From positions 124,001 through 188,000 of the forward strand of contig JAFGBM010000010.1 of the NCBI GenBank assembly GCA_016933155.1: 64,000 nucleotides of DNA, read 5' to 3'. The position numbers were made by a program, and so were the translations under genes. Under the pieces are notes generated by a model. The model was not told where the DNA came from and ran no database searches. It saw nothing but the letters and a program-made list of their open reading frames with translations. This stretch comes from Demequinaceae bacterium. GTDB lineage: Bacteria; Actinomycetota; Actinomycetes; Actinomycetales; Demequinaceae. Below are positions 38,949 to 47,304 of this stretch, in pieces (within the stretch, counting starts at the first letter, position 1; every line of letters starts with the position of its first letter).

Positions 38949-38986
38949 CCTACGCTAGCGTAGGCTACGGGTGCGTAAGTTCGCAA
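38949..38986 (-). promoter_or_regulatory. bkd operon promoter with a perfect palindromic operator
   Basis: The 16-base palindrome CCTACGCTAGCGTAGG (38949-38964) contains, on the minus strand, TACGCT (38962-38957) as a -10, with TTGCGA (38986-38981) as -35 and an 18-base spacer. A repressor bound here would block RNA polymerase. The regulator gene is not adjacent. Confidence 0.6.
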
Positions 38987-39013
38987 CCCTGACACCCCGG
39001 GCATTCTCCCCCG

Positions 39014-40090
39014 CTAGAAACGGTGCGGGTACGCCTCGAGGGCGGCGATCAGGCGATCGTTCTCCTCCGGCGAGCCGGCGTTGATCCGGACCCCCTCTCC
39101 CCCGAAGGGGCGGACGAGTATAGGAGGGGCGGCGGCCCCGAGGTGCGAGGCGAGCGCCGACGCCTCGTCCCTCGCCTCAAGCCAGAAGAAGTTGCCTTGG
39201 GCCTCGGGAGGGTTCCACCCTTGGGTCCTCAAGGCCGTCAGGATCCTCTCCCGCTCGGCGACGATGGCGTCGACGCGCTCGAACAACTCCCCCTCGGCCT
39301 CGAGGGAGGCGAGGGCGGCCACCTGGGCGATTCCCGAGAGGGAGAAGGGGGTGACGCAGGGCCGAATCGCGGAAACCACCTCGGGGTCCCCCAGGGCGAA
39401 ACCCACCCTGAGCCCGGCAAGCCCGTATGCCTTGGAGAACGTCCGGGCGACCAGGAGGTTGGAGTGCCGGGTGAGGGCGTTCCGTCCGTCGACGGCCAGG
39501 GGATCCCGCACGAACTCGACGTAGGCTTCATCGAGGATGACCAGTACCGTCGGGGGAACGCCCTGCATGAACGCCTCGAACTCCTCCTCCCGGATCGCCG
39601 GGCCCGTCGGATTGTTGGGGGAGCAGAGGAGGACGACCTTGGTTCGCTCGGTCATGGCCCCAACCATGGCCGCGAGGTCGTGGCGCCCGCCATCGGCGAG
39701 GGGAACCTCGACCGTCTCCGCCCCGGTCAGCCGGGTGAGGATCGGATACGCCTCGAAGGACCGCCAGGCGTAGATCACCTGGTCTGAGGGCTCGGTGAAG
39801 GCCTGAAGGGCGTGGCCGAGGACCGAGACCGAGCCCGCCCCCGTCACGACCGCCCCCTCGGGAAGCCCGTATCGAGCCGCGAGGGCCTCGGTGAGAGCCC
39901 GGCTGAACATGTCGGGGTAACGGTTGACCGAGGCGGCAGCGCCGGCGATGGCTTCCCGGACGGAGGCCAGGGGCGGATACGGATTCTCGTTCGAGGAGAG
40001 CTTGATCGGTTGGGGCCCCCCGCCGCCCCGCGCACCCGGGACATAACTCGGAAGGGCGGCGACGGCGTCTCGGGGAACTGGGAGGGTCAT
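39014..40090 (-). CDS. Histidinol-phosphate aminotransferase-like (HisC/aromatic) PLP enzyme
   Basis: A 358-residue class I/II fold aminotransferase. It has the HisC-type N-terminus KLSSNENPYPP, the substrate/cofactor block VVLLCSPNNPTGP, the DEAYVEF segment and the PLP-binding Lys in ARTFSKAYGLAGLRVGFALG; the C-terminal FGGEGVRINAGSPEENDRLI binds the substrate phosphate or carboxylate. HisC transfers an amino group to imidazole-acetol phosphate; closely related proteins (Pat) act on phenylalanine/aromatic oxoacids. No his gene is near, so Pat-type activity is just as possible. ATG 40090 was selected; further upstream codons are unconserved. Confidence 0.85.
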   Translation of the reverse strand: MTLPVPRDAVAALPSYVPGARGGGGPQPIKLSSNENPYPPLASVREAIAGAAASVNRYPDMFSRALTEALAARYGLPEGAVVTGAGSVSVLGHALQAFTEPSDQVIYAWRSFEAYPILTRLTGAETVEVPLADGGRHDLAAMVGAMTERTKVVLLCSPNNPTGPAIREEEFEAFMQGVPPTVLVILDEAYVEFVRDPLAVDGRNALTRHSNLLVARTFSKAYGLAGLRVGFALGDPEVVSAIRPCVTPFSLSGIAQVAALASLEAEGELFERVDAIVAERERILTALRTQGWNPPEAQGNFFWLEARDEASALASHLGAAAPPILVRPFGGEGVRINAGSPEENDRLIAALEAYPHRF

Positions 40091-40127
40091 GGGGCTAGCA
40101 TGCCATCGTCGTGGAAGAATGGCGCCC

Positions 40128-40520
40128 ATGAGATTCCTATGGCGACTTGCGGTCACGGCCTTCGCAATCTGGGTCACGACCGAGCTCGCGCTTGACGTTG
40201 TCGTCTACGGCGGAAACGGCTCCTGGTGGGGACGTGTCCTGACCTTCCTCGGGGTTGCCCTCCTCCTCGTCCTCGTCAACGCCCTCGTGAAACCGTTCGT
40301 CAAGATCGTGACGATTCCCGTCCGGATCCTGACTCTTGGCCTCTTCTCCCTCGTCATCAACTGGGCCATGCTCGTCCTCGCCTCGTGGCTGTCCACGAAG
40401 TTCGACTTCGCGACCCTCGACGTCGGAGGGTTCTGGAAGACGCTCCTTGCCGCCCTCGTCATCTCGGTGATCACGGCCATCCTCGGGGGCTCGGGCAAGA
40501 AGAAGGGGCCCCTGCCCTAA
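40128..40520 (+). CDS. Phage-holin-like four-helix membrane protein (PF04020 type)
   Basis: A 130-residue integral membrane protein of the holin-4-like family seen in most actinobacteria (YvlD-like). It has four hydrophobic segments: RLAVTAFAIWVTTELAL, VLTFLGVALLLVLVNALV, LGLFSLVINWAMLVLASWL and LLAALVISVITAILGG, with the family block NALVKPFVKIVTIPVRILTLGL in the second-to-third loop and a Lys-rich C-terminus (GSGKKKGP). The biological role is not established. It is read divergently from the aminotransferase and convergently with the hydrolase gene, overlapping it by 4 bases. Confidence 0.85.
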   Translation: MRFLWRLAVTAFAIWVTTELALDVVVYGGNGSWWGRVLTFLGVALLLVLVNALVKPFVKIVTIPVRILTLGLFSLVINWAMLVLASWLSTKFDFATLDVGGFWKTLLAALVISVITAILGGSGKKKGPLP

Positions 40521-42055
40521 GCGAATGCGCTCGGAACCGGCAGGGCCGGCGTGGCGTCAGGGCCTTCGGCTCCGCGGGTCACCTCGAACACCGTGCGGGT
40601 TGAGGTGCATCCCTCGTCGTCCCAGAAGGCCTCGGTGTCCCGGAGCCATCGCCGGATCGAGGGATCGCTTGAGGTGTCCACGAATTCGGCCGTCCGGATG
40701 TAGGTCGGGAGTTCATGTCGCTTGACGATGTCCCCATCGGCCCGCCTGTCCATTTCGCTGTCCGATCGCGCGAGGTCTCGACGCACGGTCGTCCACTCCG
40801 GCCGGTCCGGGTTCGGGGTCCCGTCCAGCGCCGGAACCGTGTCGCTGGGGTGCTCGAGGCTCATGACCTTGACTCCGGGATGGGGATCCGTCGCTCCGAC
40901 GGGGGCGGCGGCGGTCAGGACGGCGGTGACCGAGTACCTTCCGGCGAAAGACGGATTCGACACCATCTGCATGGCCGCGATCCCCCCCTGGCTGTGCCCC
41001 ACCATCAGCACCTCCTCGTCTGGGGGGATGCCCGCCTCCTTCATCGCCTGCTCGACCGCGAAGGTCAGTTGAGAAGACCCGACGGCCATCAGGAGGAGGT
41101 TCGACGTGAAGTCGAGGACGTTGCTCCCCCCGTCGGGAACCCAGTCTTGGGTGCCGGGGATCTCCACGATCCAGGCGCGAGTGCCGTCCGGGTGGTCGAT
41201 GCGATCGATCGCGATGCGCCCGGCACCGTCGATCCCGTTCACCGAAAGCCCCTCCAGCCGTCTGAAGAGGTCGGCCACGCCGGTCGGAGCGTCGACCAGC
41301 CTCGACGCAACCGGGAACACGAAGACCCCTCTGATCTCGCCGAGGAGCTCGTCCAACGCGAGGGACACCAGAGCCAGGTTCAGCGACAGCGCCGTGACCA
41401 GGTCGCGGGGGAGGCCGACGGCGTCGAGGACGGGGCCCGGGAGAGCGGTGAGGGTCCGATACCCCCCGTCTGCCATCCCGAGCGCGGCCTGGAGGTCGTC
41501 GCCGTAGGCGAGCGGGGTCAGGTCGGGGGTCCAGTCGGGATTGACGGTGTCCGCCACCCAGGCCTCGCCGGTCGCGATCCAGTGGACGGGAAGCCACCCG
41601 GGCGTCACCTCCTCGATCTTGTGCGCCACGGTTCCCGCTCCCGCGCCCACCACCTTGCATGGCACCCAGATCAGCGCCGACGTCACGGCGACCCCCTTGT
41701 CCCACAGCCGTCCGGCCTTGGTCCATATCGACTCCGAGGCCCTCTCCGCGTCCTCAAGCAACGTGATCGTCATCTCCAGGTTGGCGGCGATGCCTTCGAT
41801 CTCCGCGGCCAGACCCGTCGCCCCCCCGGGACCCTGATCGACCCATTCCAGCCGTTCTGCGGCGCGCTCCCGAACGGGCAGGGATTCCGGGGCCACCGCG
41901 ATCCTGGAAACGCACCATCCGGCCGCTCGAATCGCCCTCCCCATCGCAAACAGGCGTATGGCCGCGTCTGCCAGCATGTGGGTCGCCCTGTCAAGATCCT
42001 CAAGCCTGGCGTGGGTCCCCCCCACCCCTCCGATGACGACGATCCTCTCGCTCAT
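40517..42055 (-). CDS. Helical N-terminal domain fused to an alpha/beta-hydrolase-like domain
   Basis: A 512-residue protein. The N-terminal about 115 residues are helical and Ala/Glu-rich (MLADAAIRLFAMGRAIRAAG, LAAEIEGIAANLEMTITLLED) without a signal peptide; they resemble WXG100-superfamily helices in outline. A central hydrophobic region leads to a C-terminal alpha/beta-hydrolase with nucleophile Ser355 in GHSQGG, MVGHSQGGIAAMQMV as the elbow and IVEIPGTQDW as the oxyanion strand; His near HEL may complete the triad. Lipase-like activity is inferred. The gene is coupled to the small gene upstream by a 4-base overlap. It could be a secreted effector, but no secretion genes are nearby. Confidence 0.65.
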   Translation of the reverse strand: MSERIVVIGGVGGTHARLEDLDRATHMLADAAIRLFAMGRAIRAAGWCVSRIAVAPESLPVRERAAERLEWVDQGPGGATGLAAEIEGIAANLEMTITLLEDAERASESIWTKAGRLWDKGVAVTSALIWVPCKVVGAGAGTVAHKIEEVTPGWLPVHWIATGEAWVADTVNPDWTPDLTPLAYGDDLQAALGMADGGYRTLTALPGPVLDAVGLPRDLVTALSLNLALVSLALDELLGEIRGVFVFPVASRLVDAPTGVADLFRRLEGLSVNGIDGAGRIAIDRIDHPDGTRAWIVEIPGTQDWVPDGGSNVLDFTSNLLLMAVGSSQLTFAVEQAMKEAGIPPDEEVLMVGHSQGGIAAMQMVSNPSFAGRYSVTAVLTAAAPVGATDPHPGVKVMSLEHPSDTVPALDGTPNPDRPEWTTVRRDLARSDSEMDRRADGDIVKRHELPTYIRTAEFVDTSSDPSIRRWLRDTEAFWDDEGCTSTRTVFEVTRGAEGPDATPALPVPSAFA

Positions 42056-42294
42056 CGGGACAGCGCACGAATCGCAGTGTCGGCCGAATCGAGCCTCGTC
42101 CCGACCGTGTGCATCAGCCTTCTAACATGATCGAGGCGGGTGAGGAATAGGGCCGCGGCGTCCGAGACCCACTCCAGGTCTTCCGCACTCCTCAACATCC
42201 CCTCGATCCACTGGACGTCCTCCGCCGAACGACTGAGGACCGAGAGGACGAAGGGGGGGACCTCGACCGTCACGACATCGCCTGAGTGCTCCAT
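42052..42294 (-). CDS. Small helical protein coupled to the hydrolase gene
   Basis: An 80-residue protein predicted to form helices (VPPFVLSVLSRSAEDVQWIEGMLRSAEDLEWVSDAAALFLTRL in sequence), Leu/Ala-rich and acidic. Size and helical hairpin outline resemble WXG100 proteins, with W at 29 and W at 42, but no W-x-G motif is present. Its stop overlaps the hydrolase start (ATGA), so they are translated together, like an effector and its partner. ATG 42294; no strong ribosome binding site. Function unknown. Confidence 0.6.
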   Translation of the reverse strand: MEHSGDVVTVEVPPFVLSVLSRSAEDVQWIEGMLRSAEDLEWVSDAAALFLTRLDHVRRLMHTVGTRLDSADTAIRALSR

Positions 42295-42427
42295 GGGGCG
42301 ACGCTATAGGCCGCCCGCCCCACGGACTCTCCGGCGTGTGCCGGCGGTGGAGAAACCGGCTTCGACGTGGCGCCGGGGACATCCGCGGCACCCGGGTCAG
42401 CAGGACCCGTCGGGGCCTTCCCCGTGG

Positions 42428-42433
42428 AACAAT
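42428..42433 (+). promoter_or_regulatory. -10 element of a leaderless purB promoter
   Basis: AACAAT lies exactly 6 bases before the GTG start of purB, with no Shine-Dalgarno sequence. Confidence 0.4.
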
Positions 42434-42439
42434 GGTCCC

Positions 42440-43873
42440 GTGACCCGGTCGTGGAGGAGCCTCGCGGATATCGACCCGGCCATACCCCTCGGCCCCCTCG
42501 ACGGACGGTACCGTTCCGTCGTCCTCCCCCTCGTCGACCACCTGAGCGAGGCGGCCCTCAATCGAGCCCGTCTTCTTGTCGAGGTCGAGTGGCTCGTCCA
42601 CCTAGCCGGCTCCAAGCAGATCCCCGGGGTGTCGCCGCTGTCCGATGACGAGTGCACCTACCTTCGCCGTCTTCCCGAGGCCTTCGGCGAGGCCGAGATC
42701 GCCGATCTCGCCGAAACCGAGCGGGTCACCGTGCACGACGTCAAAGCCGTCGAATACCTCCTCAAGAAGAGGCTCGCCGACGCGGCCGACACCGTCCCCG
42801 GATCGTCCCTTCCCGCCCTCACCGAACTGGTCCACTTCGCCTGCACCTCCGAGGACATCAACAACCTCGCCTACGCCCTCTCGATTCTCGGTGCGGTCAC
42901 GGAGGTGTGGCTGCCGGCCGCGCGCACCCTCGTCGAGGAACTCGCGGGCCTCGCCCGCGAGCACGCCGACCTGGCCATGCTTTCCCACACCCACGGCCAA
43001 CCCGCGACCCCCACCACCCTGGGGAAGGAGATCGCGGTCCTGACCTCACGGTTGTCTCGGCAGCTTCACCGGATCGACGGTCAGGAGTACCTGGGGAAGA
43101 TCAACGGCGCCACCGGAACCTTCGCCGCCCACGCGGTGGCCGTCCCGAAGGCGGACTGGGTGGGAATCTCGCGGACCTTCGTCGAGGGCCTCGGTCTGAC
43201 CTGGAACCCCCTCACCACCCAGATCGAGCCCCACGACTGGCAGGCCGAACTCTATGCGGACATCGCCCGCTTCAACCGCATCCTCCACAACCTCGCCACC
43301 GACGTCTGGACCTACATCTCGCTCGGATACTTCGCCCAGGTCCGCGGCCAGGGCACGGTGGGCTCCTCGACGATGCCCCACAAGGTCAACCCCATCCGCT
43401 TCGAGAACGCCGAGGCCAACCTCGAGATCTCGAGCGCCCTCCTCGATTCGCTCGCCGCGACCCTCCTCACGAGCCGGCTCCAGCGGGACCTCACCGATTC
43501 CTCCACCCAACGCAACATCGGCGTCGCCCTCGGCCACTCGCTCCTGGCCATCAAGAACGTCCGCCTCGGCCTCGCCGGGCTCGACGTGGACCCCGCCGCC
43601 CTCGCCCGCGATCTCGACGGAAACTGGGAGGTCCTGGGCGAGGCCATCCAAACGGCGATGCGGGCGGCGTCCCTCGACGGTGTCCCTGGCATGGACAACC
43701 CCTACGAACGCCTCAAGGAGCTCACTCGGGGACGCAAGGTCGACGCGGAAGCTCTTCGCGAGTTCGTCCTCTCCCTCGGTCTGCCGGACGACGTCTCCCA
43801 ACGCCTCGCCGGCCTGACCCCCTCCGCCTACACCGGACTCGCCAGCCAACTCGTCTCCTTCCTTCTGGACTGA
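42440..43873 (+). CDS. purB: Adenylosuccinate lyase
   Basis: A 477-residue enzyme of the fumarase/aspartase superfamily that releases fumarate from SAICAR and from adenylosuccinate in purine synthesis. It has the three conserved regions: HTHGQPATPTTLGKEI near 180, a second with NGATGTFAAH, and the signature GSSTMPHKVNPIRFENAE near 310 with the catalytic Ser loop. The fold is closest to the E. coli-type PurB (LGPLDGRY at the start). The GTG at 42440 is chosen because conserved sequence begins immediately afterwards and a -10 element precedes it. The stop overlaps the next start (ATGA-like TGATG). Confidence 0.95.
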   Translation: MTRSWRSLADIDPAIPLGPLDGRYRSVVLPLVDHLSEAALNRARLLVEVEWLVHLAGSKQIPGVSPLSDDECTYLRRLPEAFGEAEIADLAETERVTVHDVKAVEYLLKKRLADAADTVPGSSLPALTELVHFACTSEDINNLAYALSILGAVTEVWLPAARTLVEELAGLAREHADLAMLSHTHGQPATPTTLGKEIAVLTSRLSRQLHRIDGQEYLGKINGATGTFAAHAVAVPKADWVGISRTFVEGLGLTWNPLTTQIEPHDWQAELYADIARFNRILHNLATDVWTYISLGYFAQVRGQGTVGSSTMPHKVNPIRFENAEANLEISSALLDSLAATLLTSRLQRDLTDSSTQRNIGVALGHSLLAIKNVRLGLAGLDVDPAALARDLDGNWEVLGEAIQTAMRAASLDGVPGMDNPYERLKELTRGRKVDAEALREFVLSLGLPDDVSQRLAGLTPSAYTGLASQLVSFLLD

Positions 43874-44649
43874 TGATCGAACCGACCACCAAACGGCTTC
43901 GCGTCGAGGTGCTGATCGTCCTCGGGCTGAGTCTGGGCCAGTCCGGGATCTTCGCCTCGTGGAAGCTCGTCGAGCGATACCTGTCCCCGAAACCCATCGG
44001 ATCGCAAACGGCCACCCTCCGCCCATCGGCCTCCACCGTCGACGTCATGGACCTCGTCTACCAGCTTCTCCGGATCGGCTTCTCCCTCGTCCCCGTGGCC
44101 CTCGCCTTCTTCCTCCTCTCTTCCGGTCTGTCACGCGCAAGGGACCGCCTCGGCCTCGTGTGGGGTCGGGCATCCGCCTCCGTTCCCCGCGACCTTCTCA
44201 AGGGGGCGGGCTTGGCCGCCCTCATCGGTATCCCCGGGCTGGGCCTGTACGTCGTCGGAAGGGCCCTCGGCCAGAACGTCAAGATCGACACCAGCGGGCT
44301 TCCCGAGGAGTGGTGGGCCGCCCTCGTCCTCATCCTCGCGGCCCTCGCGGCCGCCCTCCTCGAGGAGACGGTCGCGGTCGGATACCTCCTCGCCCGCCTC
44401 GGCGAGATGCGGTGGCGGGTCCCGGCCGCGATCACGGCATCGGCCCTCCTCCGGGGGTCCTATCACCTCTATCAGGGGTGGCCGATGGCCCTGGGGAACG
44501 TCGTCATGGGGATCGTCTTCGCCCTGGCGTACCTCCGGTGGAAACGCCTCGGCCCCCTCATCGCCGCCCACGCCTTCCTCGATCTCGTCTCCTTCGTCGG
44601 GCCCGAAATCGTCCCTGCGGAGTGGCTCGAGGCCCTGCACCTCGCGTAA
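43873..44649 (+). CDS. CPBP-type (CAAX/Abi) membrane protein with altered motif 1
   Basis: A 258-residue integral membrane protein with about seven hydrophobic segments, of the CPBP intramembrane metalloprotease family. Motif 1, normally EExxxR, is Glu164-Glu165-T-V-A-Val169, so the Arg is missing; motif 2 (FxxxH) appears as LLRGSYH with His198 and motif 3 as His233-x3-Asp237. The acidic pair and both His are kept, so metal binding is possible but activity is uncertain. Family members process CAAX or bacteriocin-related peptides or only act in self-immunity. The gene is coupled to purB (TGATG overlap), and a flippase-like gene follows after 29 bases. Confidence 0.8.
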   Translation: MIEPTTKRLRVEVLIVLGLSLGQSGIFASWKLVERYLSPKPIGSQTATLRPSASTVDVMDLVYQLLRIGFSLVPVALAFFLLSSGLSRARDRLGLVWGRASASVPRDLLKGAGLAALIGIPGLGLYVVGRALGQNVKIDTSGLPEEWWAALVLILAALAAALLEETVAVGYLLARLGEMRWRVPAAITASALLRGSYHLYQGWPMALGNVVMGIVFALAYLRWKRLGPLIAAHAFLDLVSFVGPEIVPAEWLEALHLA

Positions 44650-44665
44650 AGGGGTCCTAGCCTCC

Positions 44666-44671
44666 TAGACT
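44666..44671 (+). promoter_or_regulatory. -10 element before the flippase-like gene
   Basis: TAGACT lies 7 bases before ATG 44679, consistent with a leaderless start for this gene even though it is close to the end of the previous one. Confidence 0.4.
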
Positions 44672-44678
44672 CGGGGCC

Positions 44679-47156
44679 ATGGCCCGCTCCGCCCCCGCCA
44701 CCGAGGCAGACTCGAGCGAGGGCGTGCCATCCGTTCATATCGTCGACACCCCGACCGAGCGAGCCCATTTCGCCAGCGACCTCATCAAGCTCGCCTTGAC
44801 GGCCCTCGGCATCGCCACCATCCTCCTCATCGGCGCCTACGCCTCCGGAACGTCCGCCGGGATCACCCAGGACATCCAGGGGTTCTACTCGGTCCTGCGC
44901 CGGGTCCTCGTCGCCCCCGTCAACATCCTCGAGGGGGCCGTCACCCTCATCGTCCCGGTCGTCATCATCCTGGCGCTCGCGACCCGGAGGGAACCTCGGC
45001 GCATCCTCGAAGCCCTCGGCGCCCTGGGCCTCGGGATCGTCGCGGCGCTTCTCTCCGCCGAGGGCGTCCGCCACTGGGGAGCCCCCGAACTCGTCGACAG
45101 CCTGAGCATCACCGCCAACGGCCTGACCGATGTCGTCATGCCCGCCTACCTGGCGGGGGTCGCGGCCATGCTGACGGCGGCGGGGCGCCGACGGGTCTTC
45201 CGGCCCATCTCCGTCTCGTGGAACGTCCTTTGGGCCGCCGTCGCCCTCGTGGCGATCAGCGGATTCGCGACCTTCTCGGGCGTCCTCACGACGATCTTCA
45301 TCGGCCGGGCGGCGGGCCTCGCCGTTCGATACATCTTGGGCTCCCCGACCGACCGGGCCTATGGCGACCACCTCGTCGACGGCATCCGGCGGGCGGGATT
45401 CGAACCCCAGCGGATCATCCGGGTCGAGGCTCAGTCCGAGTTCTCCGGCGTGAAGATCGACCCGGCCTGCCTGGCCCTCGCCCGGACCCGTCAGGGACGG
45501 GTCTACGAGATGACGTCGGTCGAGGGCCATCATCTCTTCGTCGTGGCCCTCGATGGGGATCAGATCGCTGCGGGCAGCCTGGCGAAGATGTGGCGCGCGA
45601 TTCGGGTACGGGGGATCGACACGAGGCCGACCCTCGACCTTCGGCATGTCGCCGAATCCACGGCCCTCGTCTCCCACGCGGCCCGCACCGCCGGGGTGAG
45701 GACGGCGCGGGTGTTGGGGATGGCGCAGTCCCGGGACACGATGATCCTCGTCTACCAACGACCGGCGGGTTGCCGGGCGTTCGCCGACCTCTCCCCCGAA
45801 GAGACGACCGACGCGGTCATCGACGCGATCTGGTCTGAGGTGCTCAAGGCCCATCACGCCGGGATCACCCACCGTGCCCTGACCTCCGACAGCGTGTTGG
45901 TCTGCGCCGAGGACGGCGACGAGGTGCCCGTGGCGTGGCTCTCCAGTTGGGAGATGGGCGAGGTCGCCTCCGGAGGTCTGTCGAAGTCGATCGACTCGGT
46001 TCAGTTGGTGGCGATGATCGCCGCGAAGGTCGGGGCGACGCGCGCCGTCGAATCCGCCTTCCGCGCCCTTCCCGAGTTCGAAGTCGCGGCCCTCGCCCCC
46101 TTCCTTCAGGGGGTCCTGCTCCCCCGATCCACCCGGATCGAGACCGGGGCGCGGGGCTCCGTCCTGAAGGACGTCCGCTCGATCATCCTCGAACGGCTCC
46201 CTGACGCCCCTTCCGACACCCATCCCATCATCCGTTTCGGGCTCCGGAAGGTGCTCACCCTCTGGATCGGGATCTTCGTCGCCTACATCGTCCTGACATC
46301 CTTCAACTTCCCCGAGGTCACGGCGTCCATTTCCCGGGCCTCCCCTTGGTGGGTCGTCACGGTCTTCGCCCTCATGCTTCTGACGTTCGTCGGGGCGGCG
46401 CTGACCCTCATCGCCTTCTCCCCCATCAAGCTGCCCTTCAACCGGGTCCTCCTGGCCCAGGTGGCCGCCGCCTATCACGCCCTCTACATTCCCGCGGGTG
46501 TGGGCCCCGCCGTCATCAACCAGTCCCTCCTCGTCAAGCGCAAAGTGCCCCGTCCCCTGGCCGTGGCCACGGTCGCGCTCGTCCAGGTGTCGGGAATCGT
46601 CGTGACGGTGGCCGGGCTGCTGACCCTTGGCCTCATCACAGGAAACAAGGGTGCCCTCGAAAGGCTCCCCGGCAAACCCGCCCTCATCGCGGTGGGAATC
46701 CTGGCCCTCGTCGTCCTGCTGGCCCTCACCTTCCCCGGTATCAGGCGATGGGCGGCCTCGAAGATGCTTCCGACGCTCCGGCAGACCTGGCCGCGGCTGG
46801 TCGAGGTCCTTTCCCAGCCGTGGCGGCTTCTCCTGGGTATCGCCGGCAACCTGATCCTGACGGGTGGCTTGGTCGCGGCGTTCTACGCCTCCCTCCGGGC
46901 CTTCGACCAGCAGCCGGCCATCATCGACATCACCATCCTCTTCCTCCTCGGGAACGCGGCGGGAGCGCTTGTCCCAACCCCCGGTGGGCTGGGGGCCATC
47001 GAGTTCACTCTCGCGACCACTCTCAAGACCACGGCCGGCGTACCCCTTGCCATCGCCGGTTCGGCCGTCATCCTGTTCCGCGGGATCACCTATTGGGCCC
47101 GCATCCCGCTCGGGATCGCGGCGGACCGGTACCTCCGGAAGAAGGGCGAAATCTGA
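44679..47156 (+). CDS. Lysylphosphatidylglycerol synthase/YbhN-type flippase with internal kinase-like domain
   Basis: An 825-residue protein with three parts. Residues 1-225 form about six membrane helices (LIKLALTALGIATILLIG onward). Residues 230-500 form a soluble kinase-like lobe pair with IRVEAQSEFSG, HLFVVALDGDQ, and ITHRALTSDSVL, where His398-Arg399-Ala400 replaces the catalytic HRD. Residues 515-825 are the PF03706-type eight-helix domain (LTLWIGIFVAYIVLTSF, PAGVGPAVINQSLLVKRKV, PTPGGLGAIEFTLATTL) known from MprF flippases. Such actinobacterial fusions are expected to move a lipid across the membrane; the kinase-like part looks catalytically dead. The start is ATG 44679. Confidence 0.8.
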   Translation: MARSAPATEADSSEGVPSVHIVDTPTERAHFASDLIKLALTALGIATILLIGAYASGTSAGITQDIQGFYSVLRRVLVAPVNILEGAVTLIVPVVIILALATRREPRRILEALGALGLGIVAALLSAEGVRHWGAPELVDSLSITANGLTDVVMPAYLAGVAAMLTAAGRRRVFRPISVSWNVLWAAVALVAISGFATFSGVLTTIFIGRAAGLAVRYILGSPTDRAYGDHLVDGIRRAGFEPQRIIRVEAQSEFSGVKIDPACLALARTRQGRVYEMTSVEGHHLFVVALDGDQIAAGSLAKMWRAIRVRGIDTRPTLDLRHVAESTALVSHAARTAGVRTARVLGMAQSRDTMILVYQRPAGCRAFADLSPEETTDAVIDAIWSEVLKAHHAGITHRALTSDSVLVCAEDGDEVPVAWLSSWEMGEVASGGLSKSIDSVQLVAMIAAKVGATRAVESAFRALPEFEVAALAPFLQGVLLPRSTRIETGARGSVLKDVRSIILERLPDAPSDTHPIIRFGLRKVLTLWIGIFVAYIVLTSFNFPEVTASISRASPWWVVTVFALMLLTFVGAALTLIAFSPIKLPFNRVLLAQVAAAYHALYIPAGVGPAVINQSLLVKRKVPRPLAVATVALVQVSGIVVTVAGLLTLGLITGNKGALERLPGKPALIAVGILALVVLLALTFPGIRRWAASKMLPTLRQTWPRLVEVLSQPWRLLLGIAGNLILTGGLVAAFYASLRAFDQQPAIIDITILFLLGNAAGALVPTPGGLGAIEFTLATTLKTTAGVPLAIAGSAVILFRGITYWARIPLGIAADRYLRKKGEI

Positions 47157-47210
47157 CGGACTCGTCTAAGTCTCCTTGAGGAAGGGATTAGTAGGCCCGT
47201 GGATATAGAC

Positions 47211-47260
47211 CTGACCATATTCCGCATTCAGTGCTAGGCTGTTAGTTGCTCAACGAACTA
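47211..47260 (+). promoter_or_regulatory. MarR-gene promoter with an inverted-repeat operator
   Basis: CTGACC (47211-47216) and TAGGCT (47235-47240) with 18 bases between form a plausible promoter. TAGTT-N8-AACTA (47243-47260) immediately follows the -10 and matches the TAGTTG-type half-sites bound by MarR proteins, suggesting autoregulation. Confidence 0.5.
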
Positions 47261-47304
47261 TTGACCGTCCGTCCGACCAAAGCTGGTTACACGAGGGAGG
47301 TCCC

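Noticed and set aside
44472-46478. Long minus-strand ORF (668 codons) antisense to the flippase-like gene
   Set aside because: Gly/Asp/Glu-rich translation typical of the reverse complement of GC-rich coding DNA; it overlaps two genes with clear domains.
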